In this document: positions 33,990-45,710 of the stretch, in pieces
Numbering within the stretch: position 1 is the stretch's first letter
Layout: the number at the start of each line of letters is the position of its first letter
NCBI GenBank assembly: GCA_025716855.1
Contig: JAIXMQ010000105.1
Span: 1 to 62,218, forward strand
Direction of reading: 5' to 3'
Length of the DNA stretch: 62,218 nt
Origin: Pilaira anomala
Taxonomy: Eukaryota; Mucoromycota; Mucoromycetes; Mucorales; Mucoraceae
Translations under genes and position numbers: made by a program
The notes under the pieces: model-generated
What the model was told of the DNA's origin: nothing
Databases searched by the model: none
Seen by the model: only the letters and a program-made list of their open reading frames with translations

Positions 33990-36900
33990 GACTTGATGGT
34001 TGATTGTTTGGATGATGTGTTCAGGGCGAAAAGGGACTTTTTGAATAATCATTTGCCAATAAGTATACCAAATATAATATTGTGAAGTAGACAGGAGAAC
34101 TAAGAGGGAGCGACTTGGTTTGAGCGGGGAGGGAAGGGAACTTGTAAGCGTAGCAGTGCTTGTAGGATATGATCCGTGGTAAAGGTGAAGGTGGGATAGT
34201 GAAAGTTGAGAATCATCTTCCAGATATCCTTTTTAATTGGGCATGTTACAAGGAAGTGTGCCAAGGATTCTTCTTCAGCGTTGCAGAGGCGACACTGTAA
34301 GTTTTCAAGTGTACCAATTTGCTGTAGGTACGAGGCAATTGGGAGCTTTTGGCTTAGAACTCGATACCAATGTGATCGAACTTGGAGTAGAAGTGGCAAG
34401 GACCAGAAGATTTTCAAGTCGATTTCAGAAATTAAACCGATAGTTGAGACAGTGTCACAGAGGTGATGATTCCGATATATTTTAGGAGTGTACTCTAGCC
34501 AAAGTGGATGCTGTTGAAGGTGGCTGCTCAGTGAGGAAGAGTTATAGATAAGTTGGTTCCTATCAGTGACATCGTTTACATTGTACGGAATCAGATATGT
34601 TGTAGTTTGACGGTTCGATATACAAGGATATCCTTGTGAAGGCGGCGGCAAAGGAACGGTAGCTCGACATATTCATTTTCAACTTGTAGTCGTAAACGAC
34701 GAAGGTGGGTATCATAAGTGAAAAATTTGGCAGCAGTAAATTTGCGATGTTTATGGAGCCAGTGGTCTGAGGGTTATGACTGGAAGAGATAGTGAAGAGG
34801 CAACTGGAGCAACGTAATAAGCGTGTATTTAGAGAAATCCTACTTGACGTCAAGATAATAAAAAGCTTGATAGCAGGCATTGATGATGGAGGTAGGATGA
34901 TTGAGATCATGCTTACGCCATTCAGGTACAAAAAAGGACATTTCAGGTGGCAATGGTGCGGGGGTAAGAAGTGATAGGTGATGTTTAAAGAAAGGTCGAA
35001 CTAAGAGAAACCTGTTGTTAGATCGAAATACGTGATTAAGATGACGCATTTGAAGGACTAAATGTTGCATGGCTGGTTGTAGTAGGCCGAGACCTCCTTG
35101 ATCCAACGGTAAACTAAGTTGATTGAAAGAAACCAAAGAAAGTTTTTGTTGCCAGACATAACCATAAATGATGGATTGGAGCTTGGTCAGAAAATGTTTG
35201 GTTGGTTGTAGTAGACGCAGACAGTACCAAATTTTTGTCATAATCAATGTGTTGGTGACTGTAGCTCGACCGCGTAAAGACAAATTTCTAGAAGAATACA
35301 TTTTGACCTGGTCATGAACCAATGCTAGTAGTTTTTCCTGAATTATATCCCGCTGTTTGATGGTATATACCATATAAAAACCTAGATATCTAAAAGGTTC
35401 AGGCAGAAAATTTTGTATAATATGTAGATATATCATGTTCACGAAGAAATGTGGACGAAGTTTCATCTTTACTACCATTTAGCGAGAATGCTTCCGTTTT
35501 GGATTGATTGAATTTAGCATTGGATACCTTGGCATACCGTTGTAAATGATGTTGAAGTGTTAGGAAATCGTCATGCGTGTGAATGATGGTGCAGATATTA
35601 TCGGCATAAGCAATTGTTTTGATATGTTGAGGTATGTTATTGGAAAGATACTGGTAACCGATAATAGACTCATCTTGTTGGATAGAGAGCAGGAGCGGTT
35701 CCAAAGCAAAATTAAATAATATAGGGGAAAGTGGATCTCCTTGTCGCAATCCTCTCTGTTGAAATACTGTAGGTGAGAAGAACCCGTTGACATTCACTTG
35801 GACCAAATTTCCAAAGAAAAGATTGCTGATACAGTGATAAAGCCAGAACCAAAACCAAGACACGACATTACCTTCTTTAAATAAATGGGATTAACCCGAT
35901 CATATGCTTTTTCTTGATCTAAGAGTAAACCAATGCCTGGATACTGATGATAACGTGCTTGATTCAGTAAAAGATGCAATAAGAGTCCATTTTCACCTAT
36001 AAGCCTGCCATTCATAAACCCAGTCTGCGTATATTGAATCAGATTGTTAGCAATCGAGCCTATTCTATTATTTATTACCCTAGAAAAAATTTTGGCGTCG
36101 CAGTTTATTAGCGAGATAGGTCTCCAATTCTTCAAATCAGAAAGATCCCCTTTTTTTTTGGTAATAGTCGCACTCTAATATCTTTCCATGATTGTGGTAT
36201 TACTTCAGTTGTCAAAGCATTATTGTAAATCTCTAAAATCAATGTCTCCAATATAGGTATATTGAATAAAATATGTAAATATTGATACCCTAAACCATCA
36301 TCTCCTGGACTACTTTGTTTCGGGCTCCTTTTGACCTGATCAATTAAATCCTCTATAACAATTTTACCCATTAAACGATCATTCTCTTGAGTAGTAACGG
36401 TCTTGTTAAACTGAATAGTTTGAAGGTATTGATCTATTTCATTGTCTTCTACAGGATCTAAGGTATACAGTTGTTGGTAGTATTCTCTAACTAATTCCCT
36501 CATGTCAACAGGGTCAGATGTACGTTCAGCTGATATAGCTGCTTCAATGGTAATGTTTATGTTACCGTTAGGACTGGGTCGTTGTACAGAAGTCATAAAT
36601 TGTTGATCAGTTCGGTGTTGGTGTAATCGTTTAAGGAATCCAGCATCCTTTTCCCCTTGCTCTCTCCATCTAATTCCAGACTTGATTCCAGCAATTGACG
36701 ATAACTCTTGTTGTAGCTGACCTAACTGTGAGTCTATAGGAACAATAAGTTGATGTCTAAGTGCAGCTGTGGGCTTTCCTCTTAAGATACGATTACGTTT
36801 TCTTTCCAGTTGTTTGATCGTTTCTTTCCTCCAATTTACATAGCTATAACTATAATTTTTATTACCTTTTTGGTTGATAGTTTAACTCGATCCCATTTTT

Positions 36901-38097
36901 CAGCAGGTGTCAGTGTTGAGTTAGTTTTCTTAAAGTATGATAATAGGTTGTGAACTTTTTGAGTAATTTGAGTTTGTAAAGTATAATGAGTAGCATAGGT
37001 TGGGTTTGCTCGCCACAGTCCAGGACCACTGGGTGATTGACCCACCACAATTGATATATGTAGTATAGAATGATCAGACCATGCTGCATTTAACCTACTA
37101 ATTCCAGTATCCTGTAATTTGTTTGTAAAGTTTGTCCTATATAAATGTAATCAATTACCGATGAAATCGATGAATCATTCCTCGTTCGTTGAAACGTGGG
37201 CACCATGGTTAAGTCATTCATTTGCATAGTGCTGTAAAAATAATGTTCGATTAATGTTATCCATGTAGATGAAGTGGTAGTAGATAATGTCCTAGGGCAC
37301 AATAACGAATAGTTAAAGTCACCAGAAATGATTAAGCGGTTGAAATCAATTGTGTCCTGTAAAGCATATAGCATATTGGTTAATTGAGTAAAGAATTCCC
37401 TTCTTTGAGGATGGCTGTTAGCAGGAGCGTATATATTAAGTATATAAAATTTTCATAAAATTTTTGAGGATGATCAATTTGACAAAGTTGAAAACGATCT
37501 TCTACAAAAAGATGAGATGTATCGATAGTAGTAATTTGGTAATTAGTAGATAAAGAAACAATACCGACATATTTAGTCCAAATAGATGATTGAGGTTGGA
37601 AATGAATGTTGAGAGAGTTGATAATTTCAGGTGTCTTAGCCTGTGTTTCTTGAAAGCATATAATATTGAAATTTTGTTCCTTGATGTAACGAATGTATTC
37701 AGATTGTGTTTGAGGTGATCTAGATTTAACCAGACTGTTGGCATTAAGTGAAGCATAGTGGCATAGTATATCTTTCGACATAATCATTTAATTAATTTGA
37801 TCGTGGATTGGCCTCGGAAGAGAGGCCTTCCTCAATAAATTGAGAAGGTCGACGATTAGCAATGCTGGTGGAATTATTTAAGTAGGCATATTTAGTGCGT
37901 TGTAACCAAGAGATTAGTGCTGCAGCTCTAGAGGTACGTTGTACCAATCTCCATCCAATAACAGTAGATCCATCCTCTTTGGCTAACACTGGAGCAATTT
38001 CGTGAGCCTGATAAACTTCTTAGACTGCTTGATCAATCTTTGCAGGAGTGAATTTCGCTAAGTCCTCAATGATAAGTGTTACCTCATCTCGGTAGAT
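33990..38097 (-). pseudogene. LINE ORF2 remnant: endonuclease, reverse transcriptase, zinc finger
   Basis: Consecutive minus-strand frames carry one decayed polyprotein. Near 37787-37090 is the endonuclease (LNANSLVKS, CFQETQ, SGDFNYSL, IDYIYIG). Near 36596-35399 lies the reverse transcriptase (NWRPISLINCDAKIFSRV, TGFMNGR, LLLDQEKAYDRV, LRQGDPLSPILFNFALEP, AYADN). Near 34650-34100 is the C-terminal Cys/His motif (QCRLCNAEEESLAHFLVTC). Frames change near 37375, 36840, 36133, 35790-35860, 35400-35480 and 34650-34930, and an in-frame stop interrupts the segment just after ORF1. No single frame could make an active protein. The stretch 38090-37792 may be the end of ORF1 after a frameshift. Confidence 0.85.
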
Positions 38098-39108
38098 TTA
38101 TTCAGCTTCATCGATAGTAGATCCATCATTGGAGGCTAACATATCATCACTGTTCTTATCAACTATTTGGTCATCTGAGTCTTTTTGATTATCAGAAGGA
38201 GGTAATGGAGGAGTGGTTTCTTCGGTAGCAGGTAACGCGGGAGTAGATTCATGTTTCGAAGAAGTTTTCCTTTCTTTTTTTTTATTAGGAACCGTAGTGG
38301 AATTGCGACGGGTACATTCATATGATCTATGACCTTGTTCATGACAGGAGTAACATAGAACTCGAGCTTTGGAGGAGTCACGATTAAACTTGGTGTGTCC
38401 GTCCTGATGGCAATATCTACACCACGCAGGCATATTGTTCCAAGTGGCGTGAAAAACATCTGTGGTGGATTCCATCCAACTAATTTGATGGCTTAACTTT
38501 TGGTATGGTATATCCGGAGTCACAGGATTTAATGAAATATCTAGGACAGCATAACCACTACCCATAAAAAGGCCTGCAGCTTTCTCAGTTGAAATACCGA
38601 TGTCGAGCACATTGCCAAAAACAGCTAAACTCGTTTTAAGTCCGTTGAGTACCTCCTCAGGTGTGAACATTGGGAGGTGTGACAACTTTAAATTAATAAT
38701 TTGGGCCCGCTCACTAATTGCCTTACAAGGTAGTACCTGAAGATGAGCATCTGGAAAATTAAGCCCATTACGTTGAATGTCGTTTGAATCGTTTGCGGGA
38801 GTGACATAGACTTCGAGATAACGGGTGGGTCCTTCACTCAGAGCCATACAAGCGTGAACATTCGGGTGTTGTTTTTTCAATTCAACCACACATTGTTGAT
38901 CATAGTAGTGTGGTTTACATGAGGTAATATCGAAAAGAAAAACTCCTGCGGAGCGAGAGGAGCGATAAATACGTGTTTGGTGTACACGCGTAATATCTGT
39001 ATTCTCCTGTTGAGTTGGGGTGATATCTGTATGTAGCAAGGAGACGTTGGTTGCCCTAGTCGCCTCGGCGTAGGTTTTATGCTTAGATTTTGGTACGGAG
39101 GAAAGCAT
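38098..39108 (-). CDS. LINE ORF1, gag-like RNA-binding protein
   Basis: An open frame of 336 residues begins at the 5' end of the retrotransposon. Two zinc knuckles lie at about residues 230-265. The second, CYSCHEQGHRSYEC, is intact; the first starts CRYCHQDGH but has Arg where the final Cys should be, so it is probably damaged. A basic linker and an acidic Asp/Ser tail follow. Such proteins bind the LINE RNA and accompany it to the nucleus. The frame ends in TAA, but related sequence continues in another frame (38090-37792), so the C-terminus may be truncated. Whether it is expressed is unknown. Confidence 0.75.
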   Translation of the reverse strand: MLSSVPKSKHKTYAEATRATNVSLLHTDITPTQQENTDITRVHQTRIYRSSRSAGVFLFDITSCKPHYYDQQCVVELKKQHPNVHACMALSEGPTRYLEVYVTPANDSNDIQRNGLNFPDAHLQVLPCKAISERAQIINLKLSHLPMFTPEEVLNGLKTSLAVFGNVLDIGISTEKAAGLFMGSGYAVLDISLNPVTPDIPYQKLSHQISWMESTTDVFHATWNNMPAWCRYCHQDGHTKFNRDSSKARVLCYSCHEQGHRSYECTRRNSTTVPNKKKERKTSSKHESTPALPATEETTPPLPPSDNQKDSDDQIVDKNSDDMLASNDGSTIDEAE

Positions 39109-39109
39109 G

Positions 39110-39125
39110 TGCTGACCTGATTGTA
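39110..39125. repeat. LINE target-site duplication, right copy
   Basis: TGCTGACCTGATTGTA, identical to the left copy and placed at the element's 5' end, one base before its ORF1 start codon. Confidence 0.9.
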
Positions 39126-40341
39126 AGAAGAAACTCTGTAAAATATTAAAACAGTCCCCACATATTATTAAACATAAAATGCGTAACTAGGTCAAATTCG
39201 AAAAAAAAATCCAGTTTATGGTTTCTAGTTTTCTCTTCATGTACAATCATCGACCGCTTCTAACGACAGTTAGCTATTCTAGTACAAGGATTAAAGAAGG
39301 GATTTTAAAAACCTAAAGATAAGCATTGCATACCATTAAACAGATGGATTATTTATCACTTGCATAGGCTATAAACTCACTTGACAAATTTGACATTCCT
39401 TAATATTTTTGCTTTAATTGCTTTAGTGACCCTACTCGAAAATAGGTCGATACTAGCTTAAGCTTGCTCCTGTAAATTTTTTCATTGATTATGATCTTTG
39501 CTATTATTTTTAAACAATAGGCTCTGATATTTTTTATTGGTTAAATTCTTAATTCTGTTTTTTTGTGGTACTTTCTTTTTTTTTTGTAAACATGGCGAAA
39601 AACAAAGGTAAAATACAAGCAACTGAAACGTTTCAAACCTTAACGCTTTCCATTAATACCTAAGATTAAATAGTAATATCCTAAGCTAGATTGTTGTTCT
39701 TCGTTATATGTATCTTATTTGATACAGGTGTCTCATCAGTAAAAAGCATACTCAGCTGAACCTTTTTTATAAAACAAATATTGGTTGAAGAAGGCTTTCA
39801 TCATTAAAAAAAATTAATAAGTTTTTTTTTACTCCTTTTTCTGTCGTTTGGCAATTTATATTTGTTTGCAAAAAGTGTCAAACGATCAAATGGATTATAC
39901 TTGTTGCTCAATAGTGCAGGTAATACAAATAATTATGCCAGTATCATAAATATCTATAACTTCTATATGGAAGGAAAATTACAAAGCTCCTTTATATATT
40001 TAAAATCATGCAAATTTTTAACTAAATAATTTTTTATACGACTGAGTAGATTACTTTATAGAAAAAAGATACGAACTAAATAAGAATATTATATATATAA
40101 TGTAGGATATCTCTTTAAACAAAATAAAAATAAAACTTCTTTGGTATGACAAAAGTCGCTTGCGGGCTAGAGAGGGGCTGAGAAAAAAACAAAATCAGTT
40201 TACATGTGTAACTAAGTCAAGTGGCAGCTTATTATTTTTAGAAACTCTACTGTATATAAAGCAGACTGATTTTCTTTTTTTTTCTTTACTTTATCCTCTT
40301 TCTCTCTTTTTTTTTAAAAAAAAAAAGAAAATACACTTTTT
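39126..40341. other. Intergenic between the LINE and the GT49 gene
   Basis: About 1.2 kb of AT-rich DNA. A short ATG frame at about 39592 (MAKNK...) dies quickly and has no supported second exon. The final 100 bases are the promoter and pyrimidine-rich leader of the glycosyltransferase gene. Confidence 0.5.
40253..40260 (+). promoter_or_regulatory. TATA-like box of the GT49 gene
   Basis: TATATAAA lies 82 bases before the glycosyltransferase start codon and is followed by a pyrimidine-rich tract, a usual fungal core promoter layout. Confidence 0.4.
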
Positions 40342-41811
40342 ATGGCCGCCGAATTACAATCATATATGGCCCGTAGAGGAGTCAAAGCAATTATGGTGTT
40401 ATTTATGTTATCCTGTTTGACGCTTATATCCAAATATTATAGACAGGATACCAGCTCCTCTTATTACCGTAGAGCTCTTTTCTATAGAAATGACTCATCG
40501 TTACAGCAAGGTCAATTCAATAGTCATTTCAGTTGGACTGATGGAAATGGTAAGTTTTATATCGTGCTTGTCAAAAACTAAATATACTAAGACAATAAAA
40601 TTAGGCGGCTTGCATCAATTGCCAATCGAAACTGTTTTATCTAAATCATTCTCATTATCTTCTTACTCTGAACAATCTCAAATTATCCCTTATTATTACA
40701 AGTCTGAAATGAACATGACGGGCGAAGATATTACGATTGTCACACTGGTTACTAGAAACAGAATTCCTAATTTGGCAAGACTTGCTACACAATATCAAGG
40801 TACGACTTCGTGATAAAAAAGAAAAATAACAATAACAACAATGTCCTAATATATACTTTAATTTATTTTAGGACCTATTTCTACTACTATTCATATATCA
40901 GATGACGAAGAAGGTGAATATACATTAGATATATTACAAGATGCTATGGATCGAAATGCTGCAATGCGTAAATACGTTGATATTCATGTAATTCGCGATG
41001 AATTTGACCGTGAGTTAAATCTATGGAGAAATATTGCGAAATTATTCGCTAGAACGGAATATGTTATGCAACTCGATATCGATTTTTACCCATGCACCAA
41101 TATTCGCGAATCAGTTTTAAACAATCCTAAAGCAATGGCTTTGCTTCAATCGGGTGTAGCCGCTCTTGTGATTCCTGCTTTTGAGTATTCCAAACAAGAA
41201 GAAGGCTTGGACTTCCGTACTTTTCCAAAGAGTAAGCCGGAGCTTGTAAAGCGATACAACGAAAACGAAATTGAAATGTTTCATTCATTCTGGTTACCCG
41301 GTCATGCTCCAACAGATTATGAACGCTGGGTACAGCAAAACAAATCAAATAGTGATATATATCCTGTAACTACTTATCAATTCTCATACGAGCCTTATGT
41401 TATCTTCAAAAATCAAGGTTCTCCGTGGTGTGATGAAAGATTCTCTGGTTATGGTAGTAACAAGGCTGCTTGTCTTTACGAATTATATATCTCTGGTGTA
41501 GATTATTACGTCTTACCAAACGACTTTATTATTCATCAAACACACGCCTACCCTGATCAAGCAAGAAATGTTGAGGTAACTAAAAAAAATATCTTGATAT
41601 CTTTCAGTACAGTTTATTAACCCTATTTAAATTATTTCAACAGAGATATTACAATAGAAGATTGTATACTCAATTCAGAGAAGAAATTTGTATAAGATTG
41701 GCGCGTCGATTTATTGCTCAAAAGAAATGGGACCATCCAAAATCTGAAAATTTAAGAAAAGAATGTGCCTCTATAAAACCTTATCAACGAGCAATCGGAA
41801 GTTTTGTGTAA
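40342..41811 (+). CDS. Type II membrane glycosyltransferase, GT49 (LARGE-like)
   Basis: Four exons (40342-40549, 40605-40799, 40872-41575, 41644-41811) give 424 residues. A short cytosolic N-terminus precedes one membrane segment (about 15-32, AIMVLFMLSCLTLI), the type II layout of Golgi transferases. The lumenal part contains DITIVTLVTRNRIPNLARL, then QLDIDFYPCTN with a DxD metal/sugar-nucleotide motif, FEYSKQEEG, YEPYVIFKNQGSPWCDERFSGYGSNKAACLYEL and LPNDFIIHQTHAYP, all typical of the family that includes the second catalytic domain of animal LARGE and B4GAT1. Those animal enzymes transfer glucuronic acid. Fungal members probably act on cell-wall or secreted glycans; donor and acceptor are not known. 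The C-terminus is basic. Confidence 0.88.
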
Positions 41812-42099
41812 CTCATTTACTTACAGATTTTTTCCTCATAATACCTCTCTCTCTCTCTCATTATTCTAAGCCTATTTTTTTAGCCACATTGTTAAAACCA
41901 ACTTGTACATTATCCCCTTTTCATTTTTTTTTCATATTCCTTTCTAACCTGTAAAACTAGTATAATAAACATATTAAAACATGGTTATTCGTAGGCACAT
42001 AATATACTCAAATCAATTTTTGTTAAAATAAAAAAGAAGCTTATTTGTATATAGTGTTGCCTATTAACGCATGCACCTTTTTTAATGCAATAAGCTCAT

Positions 42100-42135
<36 letters not shown>

Positions 42136-42836
42136 GGCTCGGAGACTTTGTTATTGTTGATGTTATACCAAATAACTCATTTTATGAAGTACTCTAAATA
42201 TAATGTGTGTAAATATATCTATATTCGATCAGGACTTATCAATATTATTAGAAATTGTATCAGAAGACATGTATGTGGAGATAAATATATTTAGAATTTA
42301 ATTTCCAAAATTAGGTTTTTACATTTAAGTTTTTTTTTCAGTAACGGGCTGGTTTTTTATTTTTTATTTTTTTGTTTAAAAATCATAAATAGTTAGTAAA
42401 TAAAGTTCGAACAAGAAATAGAGTATATAGCTGACATTAAACGATAATTTAACAACAATCAAGCTCTATAACTGAAAAAAAAAAAGACAGAACCCAAGAT
42501 TTTCAATCAGCAATATTTTTTTTTTTTTTGATTAGCAAACAAACAATAAAAACCTTTGCCTACCTCACTATATTTTTTCCTCATCATCACAATTATTTTT
42601 AAGCTCAAAAACCTTATTACATACAGTAAAATAGTCCCATTCAAAATAAGTTTTTTTTTGTGCTTCTGTATATTACTTCTTCACCCAAAGAATAAAAAAA
42701 AAAGCTAAAAAAAAAATTGTTTGTTATGACACAAATAAACAAGTTGAAAATATAATGTGGTATAAATTAACTGATAAAGGTTAGGATGTAACCACGTTTC
42801 ACAACGAATTATCTCTAAAAAAAAATCAAATACTTT
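41812..42836. other. Intergenic between GT49 and septin genes
   Basis: About 1 kb with a CT-rich patch (41848-41862), a 29 nt A-run (42105-42133) and several shorter A/T runs. A 32-codon ATG frame near 42202-42300 is too short to support. The last 350 bases are the septin promoter. Confidence 0.5.
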
Positions 42837-44072
42837 ATGCTATATAACGCTTATTCTCAAAAATTATCTGGAAACTCAAGATCGAGAAAAGATCCAGTAT
42901 CTTATTTAAACATTATGGTTGTTGGTGCAACTGGGCTAGGAAAAACAGCATTTATTCGAACTTTCTGTGAAACATTAAAGCATGAAGTTATTCAAGGATC
43001 CTTTAGGGAATCCAAGTTTATGGTTTTAAATGAACCTTTGCGCGCAACTAGTGAACTATATACAGTTTCAATGCAAATCCAAGAAAGCGGTAGAAGAACA
43101 GCTATGACATTAATCGATACGCCTGGTTTTACTTCTGGTGCAGCGATTGATTATCAACTCAAATACATTTCAAAATACATTGATTACCAATTTGAGCGTA
43201 CACTCGCAGAGGTATATATATGTTAATAACTTCACTTAAAAATAAATAGTCTAAAATAAATTGATAAATACTAGGAATCAAAAGTAAAACGGGATGCTAA
43301 AGCTTTGGATACTCACATTCACTCTTGTCTATTTTTTATTGATATTAAAAGTATTAACGGCCTAAGTGATGCGGATCGATACATTTTAAAGAAATTAAGC
43401 TCGCGCGTCAATGTTATACCTGTCATTGGTAAATCAGATACTTTAACTGCTGCTCAATGCCAACAAATAAAGGCGGTATTTAGAAGAGAAATTTTTGATA
43501 TCCTCCAAGTTCCAGTGTATGGTTATATAGAAGTAGAAGACGTAGATGAAGATGGATCATTTAATCAAGCACTAAAATCTTCCAATCGAAATAATATACT
43601 TAACATGCTTCATGAATGTGTAGAGGAAGACCACGACGAGGATGCAGCAGCCATGATAGAGTATCTCCAAAATATGCCTTTTACTCTTATCAGTTATGAA
43701 GAAGATTTACAAACAGGCCGTCCTATCATTATCAGCAAAAGCGACCTTAAACTCAATAAAACAAATGATCAAGATAAACTAATTCCTAATGAAGATGAAG
43801 AGATGTTTGAATTACACACGCCCATAGCCAAACAGAAGGAACTAATCAAATCAAAGCCGACGAATAATACTTTATTAGGAAGATCTTATCCTTGGGCTGC
43901 TGTAGAATGCTGTAATCCTAATCACTGCGATTTCCAGAAATTGAAAGATATCCTTTTAACAGGGCATAGAGATATGCTTCGTATTGATACATTTGAGCGA
44001 TTTTACGAACAATATAGAACTGAACAATTACTAAAGCGTAAGATGGGTAGATCAATGACTTTTAAGGTTTAA
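42837..44072 (+). CDS. Divergent septin GTPase
   Basis: Two exons (42837-43211, 43275-44072) give 390 residues. Septins polymerise into filaments at septa, hyphal tips and membranes. G1 reads GATGLGKTAF (about 30-39), G3 is IDTPGF (about 95-100), G4 is GKSD (about 177-180) instead of the usual AKAD, and the septin unique element appears as GRSYPWAAVECCNPNHCDFQ followed by TGHRDMLRIDTFERFYEQYR. An acidic insertion (about 200-280, with VEEDHDEDAAAMIEYLQ) lies between G4 and the septin element. There is no long C-terminal coiled coil, so it would be a tail-less septin. The altered P-loop and G4 suggest slow or absent GTP turnover; that is inference. Which septin subgroup it belongs to cannot be settled by eye. 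Confidence 0.88.
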
Positions 44073-44697
44073 TATAATACGCTTATCTCTAGCCTAGCTT
44101 TTCACATTAAATATTTTCATATACATATATTCTTTCATTTCAAATGAAAAAAAAAACAATCAACTATAGAATGTAAATAAATTACAATTTTACCATATAC
44201 AAACCAATTATATCGCAAGTATTATAAAAAAATAATTACTAATGTAATAGTTAAAGTAGTTAGTTTTTCAGTTGTACAATGTGTCAAACAGGCTTTTCAG
44301 TGAAATACGATTTTTATGAGTATAACAAAGTATATTATCCACTTATGTCTTTTGTAAAAACGCGGCTTAAAGTAATTTAGAAAAATTTAAAAAACTTCAG
44401 CCCCTTTTTTATCTCTTTTAGTTACTCATGAGTAAATTCAAAGCCCTTGAAAGGAAACACCAATTTGGGATATTTTCGTACCTATAGTCAAACCTAAAAA
44501 CCCGAGCTCTATATCCTTTGAAAATACGCTGCATGTACAGGATCAAAAAAAAAAAAAAAAAAACAAGTTAGCCAAGCTATTCTTTACAAATGAAGGCAGC
44601 ACACTTTTTTAAAAAACAAGGGTTATCCTTCTCTCAATTTATTTCAATATGTACGCGAGAGAGATTTATATATGGTAATTATTATGTATTATTATTT
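44073..44697. other. Convergent intergenic, septin / AP-3 sigma
   Basis: About 625 bases of 3' flanking sequence from two convergent genes. It contains an 18 nt A-run near 44547-44564 and no supported gene. Confidence 0.5.
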
Positions 44698-45386
44698 TTA
44701 ATGACGGAATCCACTCTTTAAAGATTCGGTAGCTCTCAGACTTAAACTACTGGCTGTAACACCACCAGTCTTTTTCTTTGCTCTATTCATTTCGTTTATC
44801 GCTGCAACAATTTCACTCATATTTGTTTCCAACACTAAACCACCTTGAATAATCTCGGATAAGATGGCATGAACTTCGTCGAAATGAAAGATCTAATAAA
44901 AGAATTAGTTTCCTTTTTTTGGTTGTCTCTTTTTTTTACTCACCAAATCTAATTCGCATACGTTCTCAAAGCATCTATCCAAACTTTCGACAAATACCTT
45001 TTTTTAAAAAATCAAGTAAATTAAAAGCCTGTTATTTCACAGCATATGACTCTTGACTTACTTGAATGAGATCTAAAATACCTAATTCACTTTCGCTTTC
45101 ATCCACGACAAATACAAAGTAGAGAGTTGCATAATGTCTATAGATTACACGTGTATCTTTACCACCTAATAATTTACTTCCTTCCAAAAAATTACAAGCT
45201 GTATCTGGTCTTTTCGAAACAAGGGAGAAGATTTCTTGTACTAATGCTTGTTGTGTCGCAATATCCTGTTATAACATGTTAACATCAAATGTAAGCTGAC
45301 AGGAAATATCGACTTACAATTTGTTGATAGAATTTGATGAGACGTGGTTTACCATGGTTATTAAAGATTAAAACAGACTTAATCAT
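44698..45386 (-). CDS. APS3: AP-3 adaptor complex sigma subunit
   Basis: Four minus-strand exons (45386-45318, 45265-45062, 44997-44944, 44892-44698) give 173 residues. The start MIKSVLIFNNHGKPRLIKFY and the later CNFLEGSKLLGG, VIYRHYATLYFVFVVDESESELGILDLIQVFVESLDRCFENVCELDLIFH are diagnostic of clathrin-adaptor small chains, and the wording matches AP-3 sigma more closely than AP-1 or AP-2. AP-3 carries cargo from the Golgi or endosomes to the vacuole. The sigma subunit helps recognise dileucine signals. The short Lys/Ser-rich tail is typical. Identification is secure. Confidence 0.94.
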
Positions 45387-45710
45387 ATTATAATATGTTT
45401 CAAAAATAAAATAAAAAAAAGAGAAGGAAAACGGGGAGCACAAACGGAAAAAGATGAGAGATGTAGAAATACTCCGCGATAGTGCGTGTACTATGAGGTA
45501 GTTTTTAGTCAGAGAGAGGGAGCGAGGGAGAACGAGAGAAGAGAGAAAGAGAGAGAGGGAGGGAAAAGAACTCAGCCCAGTTTATTCCAACTTGTCTCAC
45601 CCAGTCAGGCACCTATAAAAAAAGTTATTCCCTTTTTCTTTTTCTTCTTTTTATTATAATAAAAAAAAACTTCATCTTTTTACTTTTCATTTATTTATTG
45701 TTCTTACTTA
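45387..45710. promoter_or_regulatory. Divergent promoter, AP-3 sigma / Munc13-like gene
   Basis: A 324 bp interval between divergent starts, both of trafficking genes. It contains a striking purine block (GA-rich, 45511-45570) in the middle. Such tracts exclude nucleosomes and may serve both genes. Coordinated control is inference. Confidence 0.5.

Larger units (their letters stand above)
33796..39125 (-). mobile_element. Non-LTR retrotransposon (LINE) with 16 bp target duplication, decayed
   Basis: The element proper is 33812-39109 on the minus strand, flanked by identical TGCTGACCTGATTGTA copies (33796-33811 and 39110-39125). Its 3' end carries an AATAAA hexamer and an 11 nt A tail next to the left copy. 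In order it encodes a gag-like ORF1 with zinc knuckles, an apurinic-type endonuclease, a reverse transcriptase and a C-terminal CCHC (zf-RVT) region, the L1-like layout. ORF2 is broken by many frameshifts and stops, and the catalytic YADD motif reads YADN. The 5' end is one base before the ORF1 ATG, so a 5' UTR is missing: the copy is probably slightly 5'-truncated, as is common for LINEs. The intact duplication with a decayed body shows an old, clean insertion. Confidence 0.9.

Noticed and set aside
34206..34974. Plus-strand frames inside the LINE
   Set aside because: They are antisense to the decayed reverse transcriptase region and have no domain of their own.
39592..39700. ATG frame MAKNKGK resembling the start of eIF1A
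   Set aside because: Only a few residues match, the frame ends after about 23 codons, and no downstream exon with eIF1A sequence is present.
42202..42300. 32-codon ATG frame upstream of the septin gene
   Set aside because: Too short, and no following exon or known motif.
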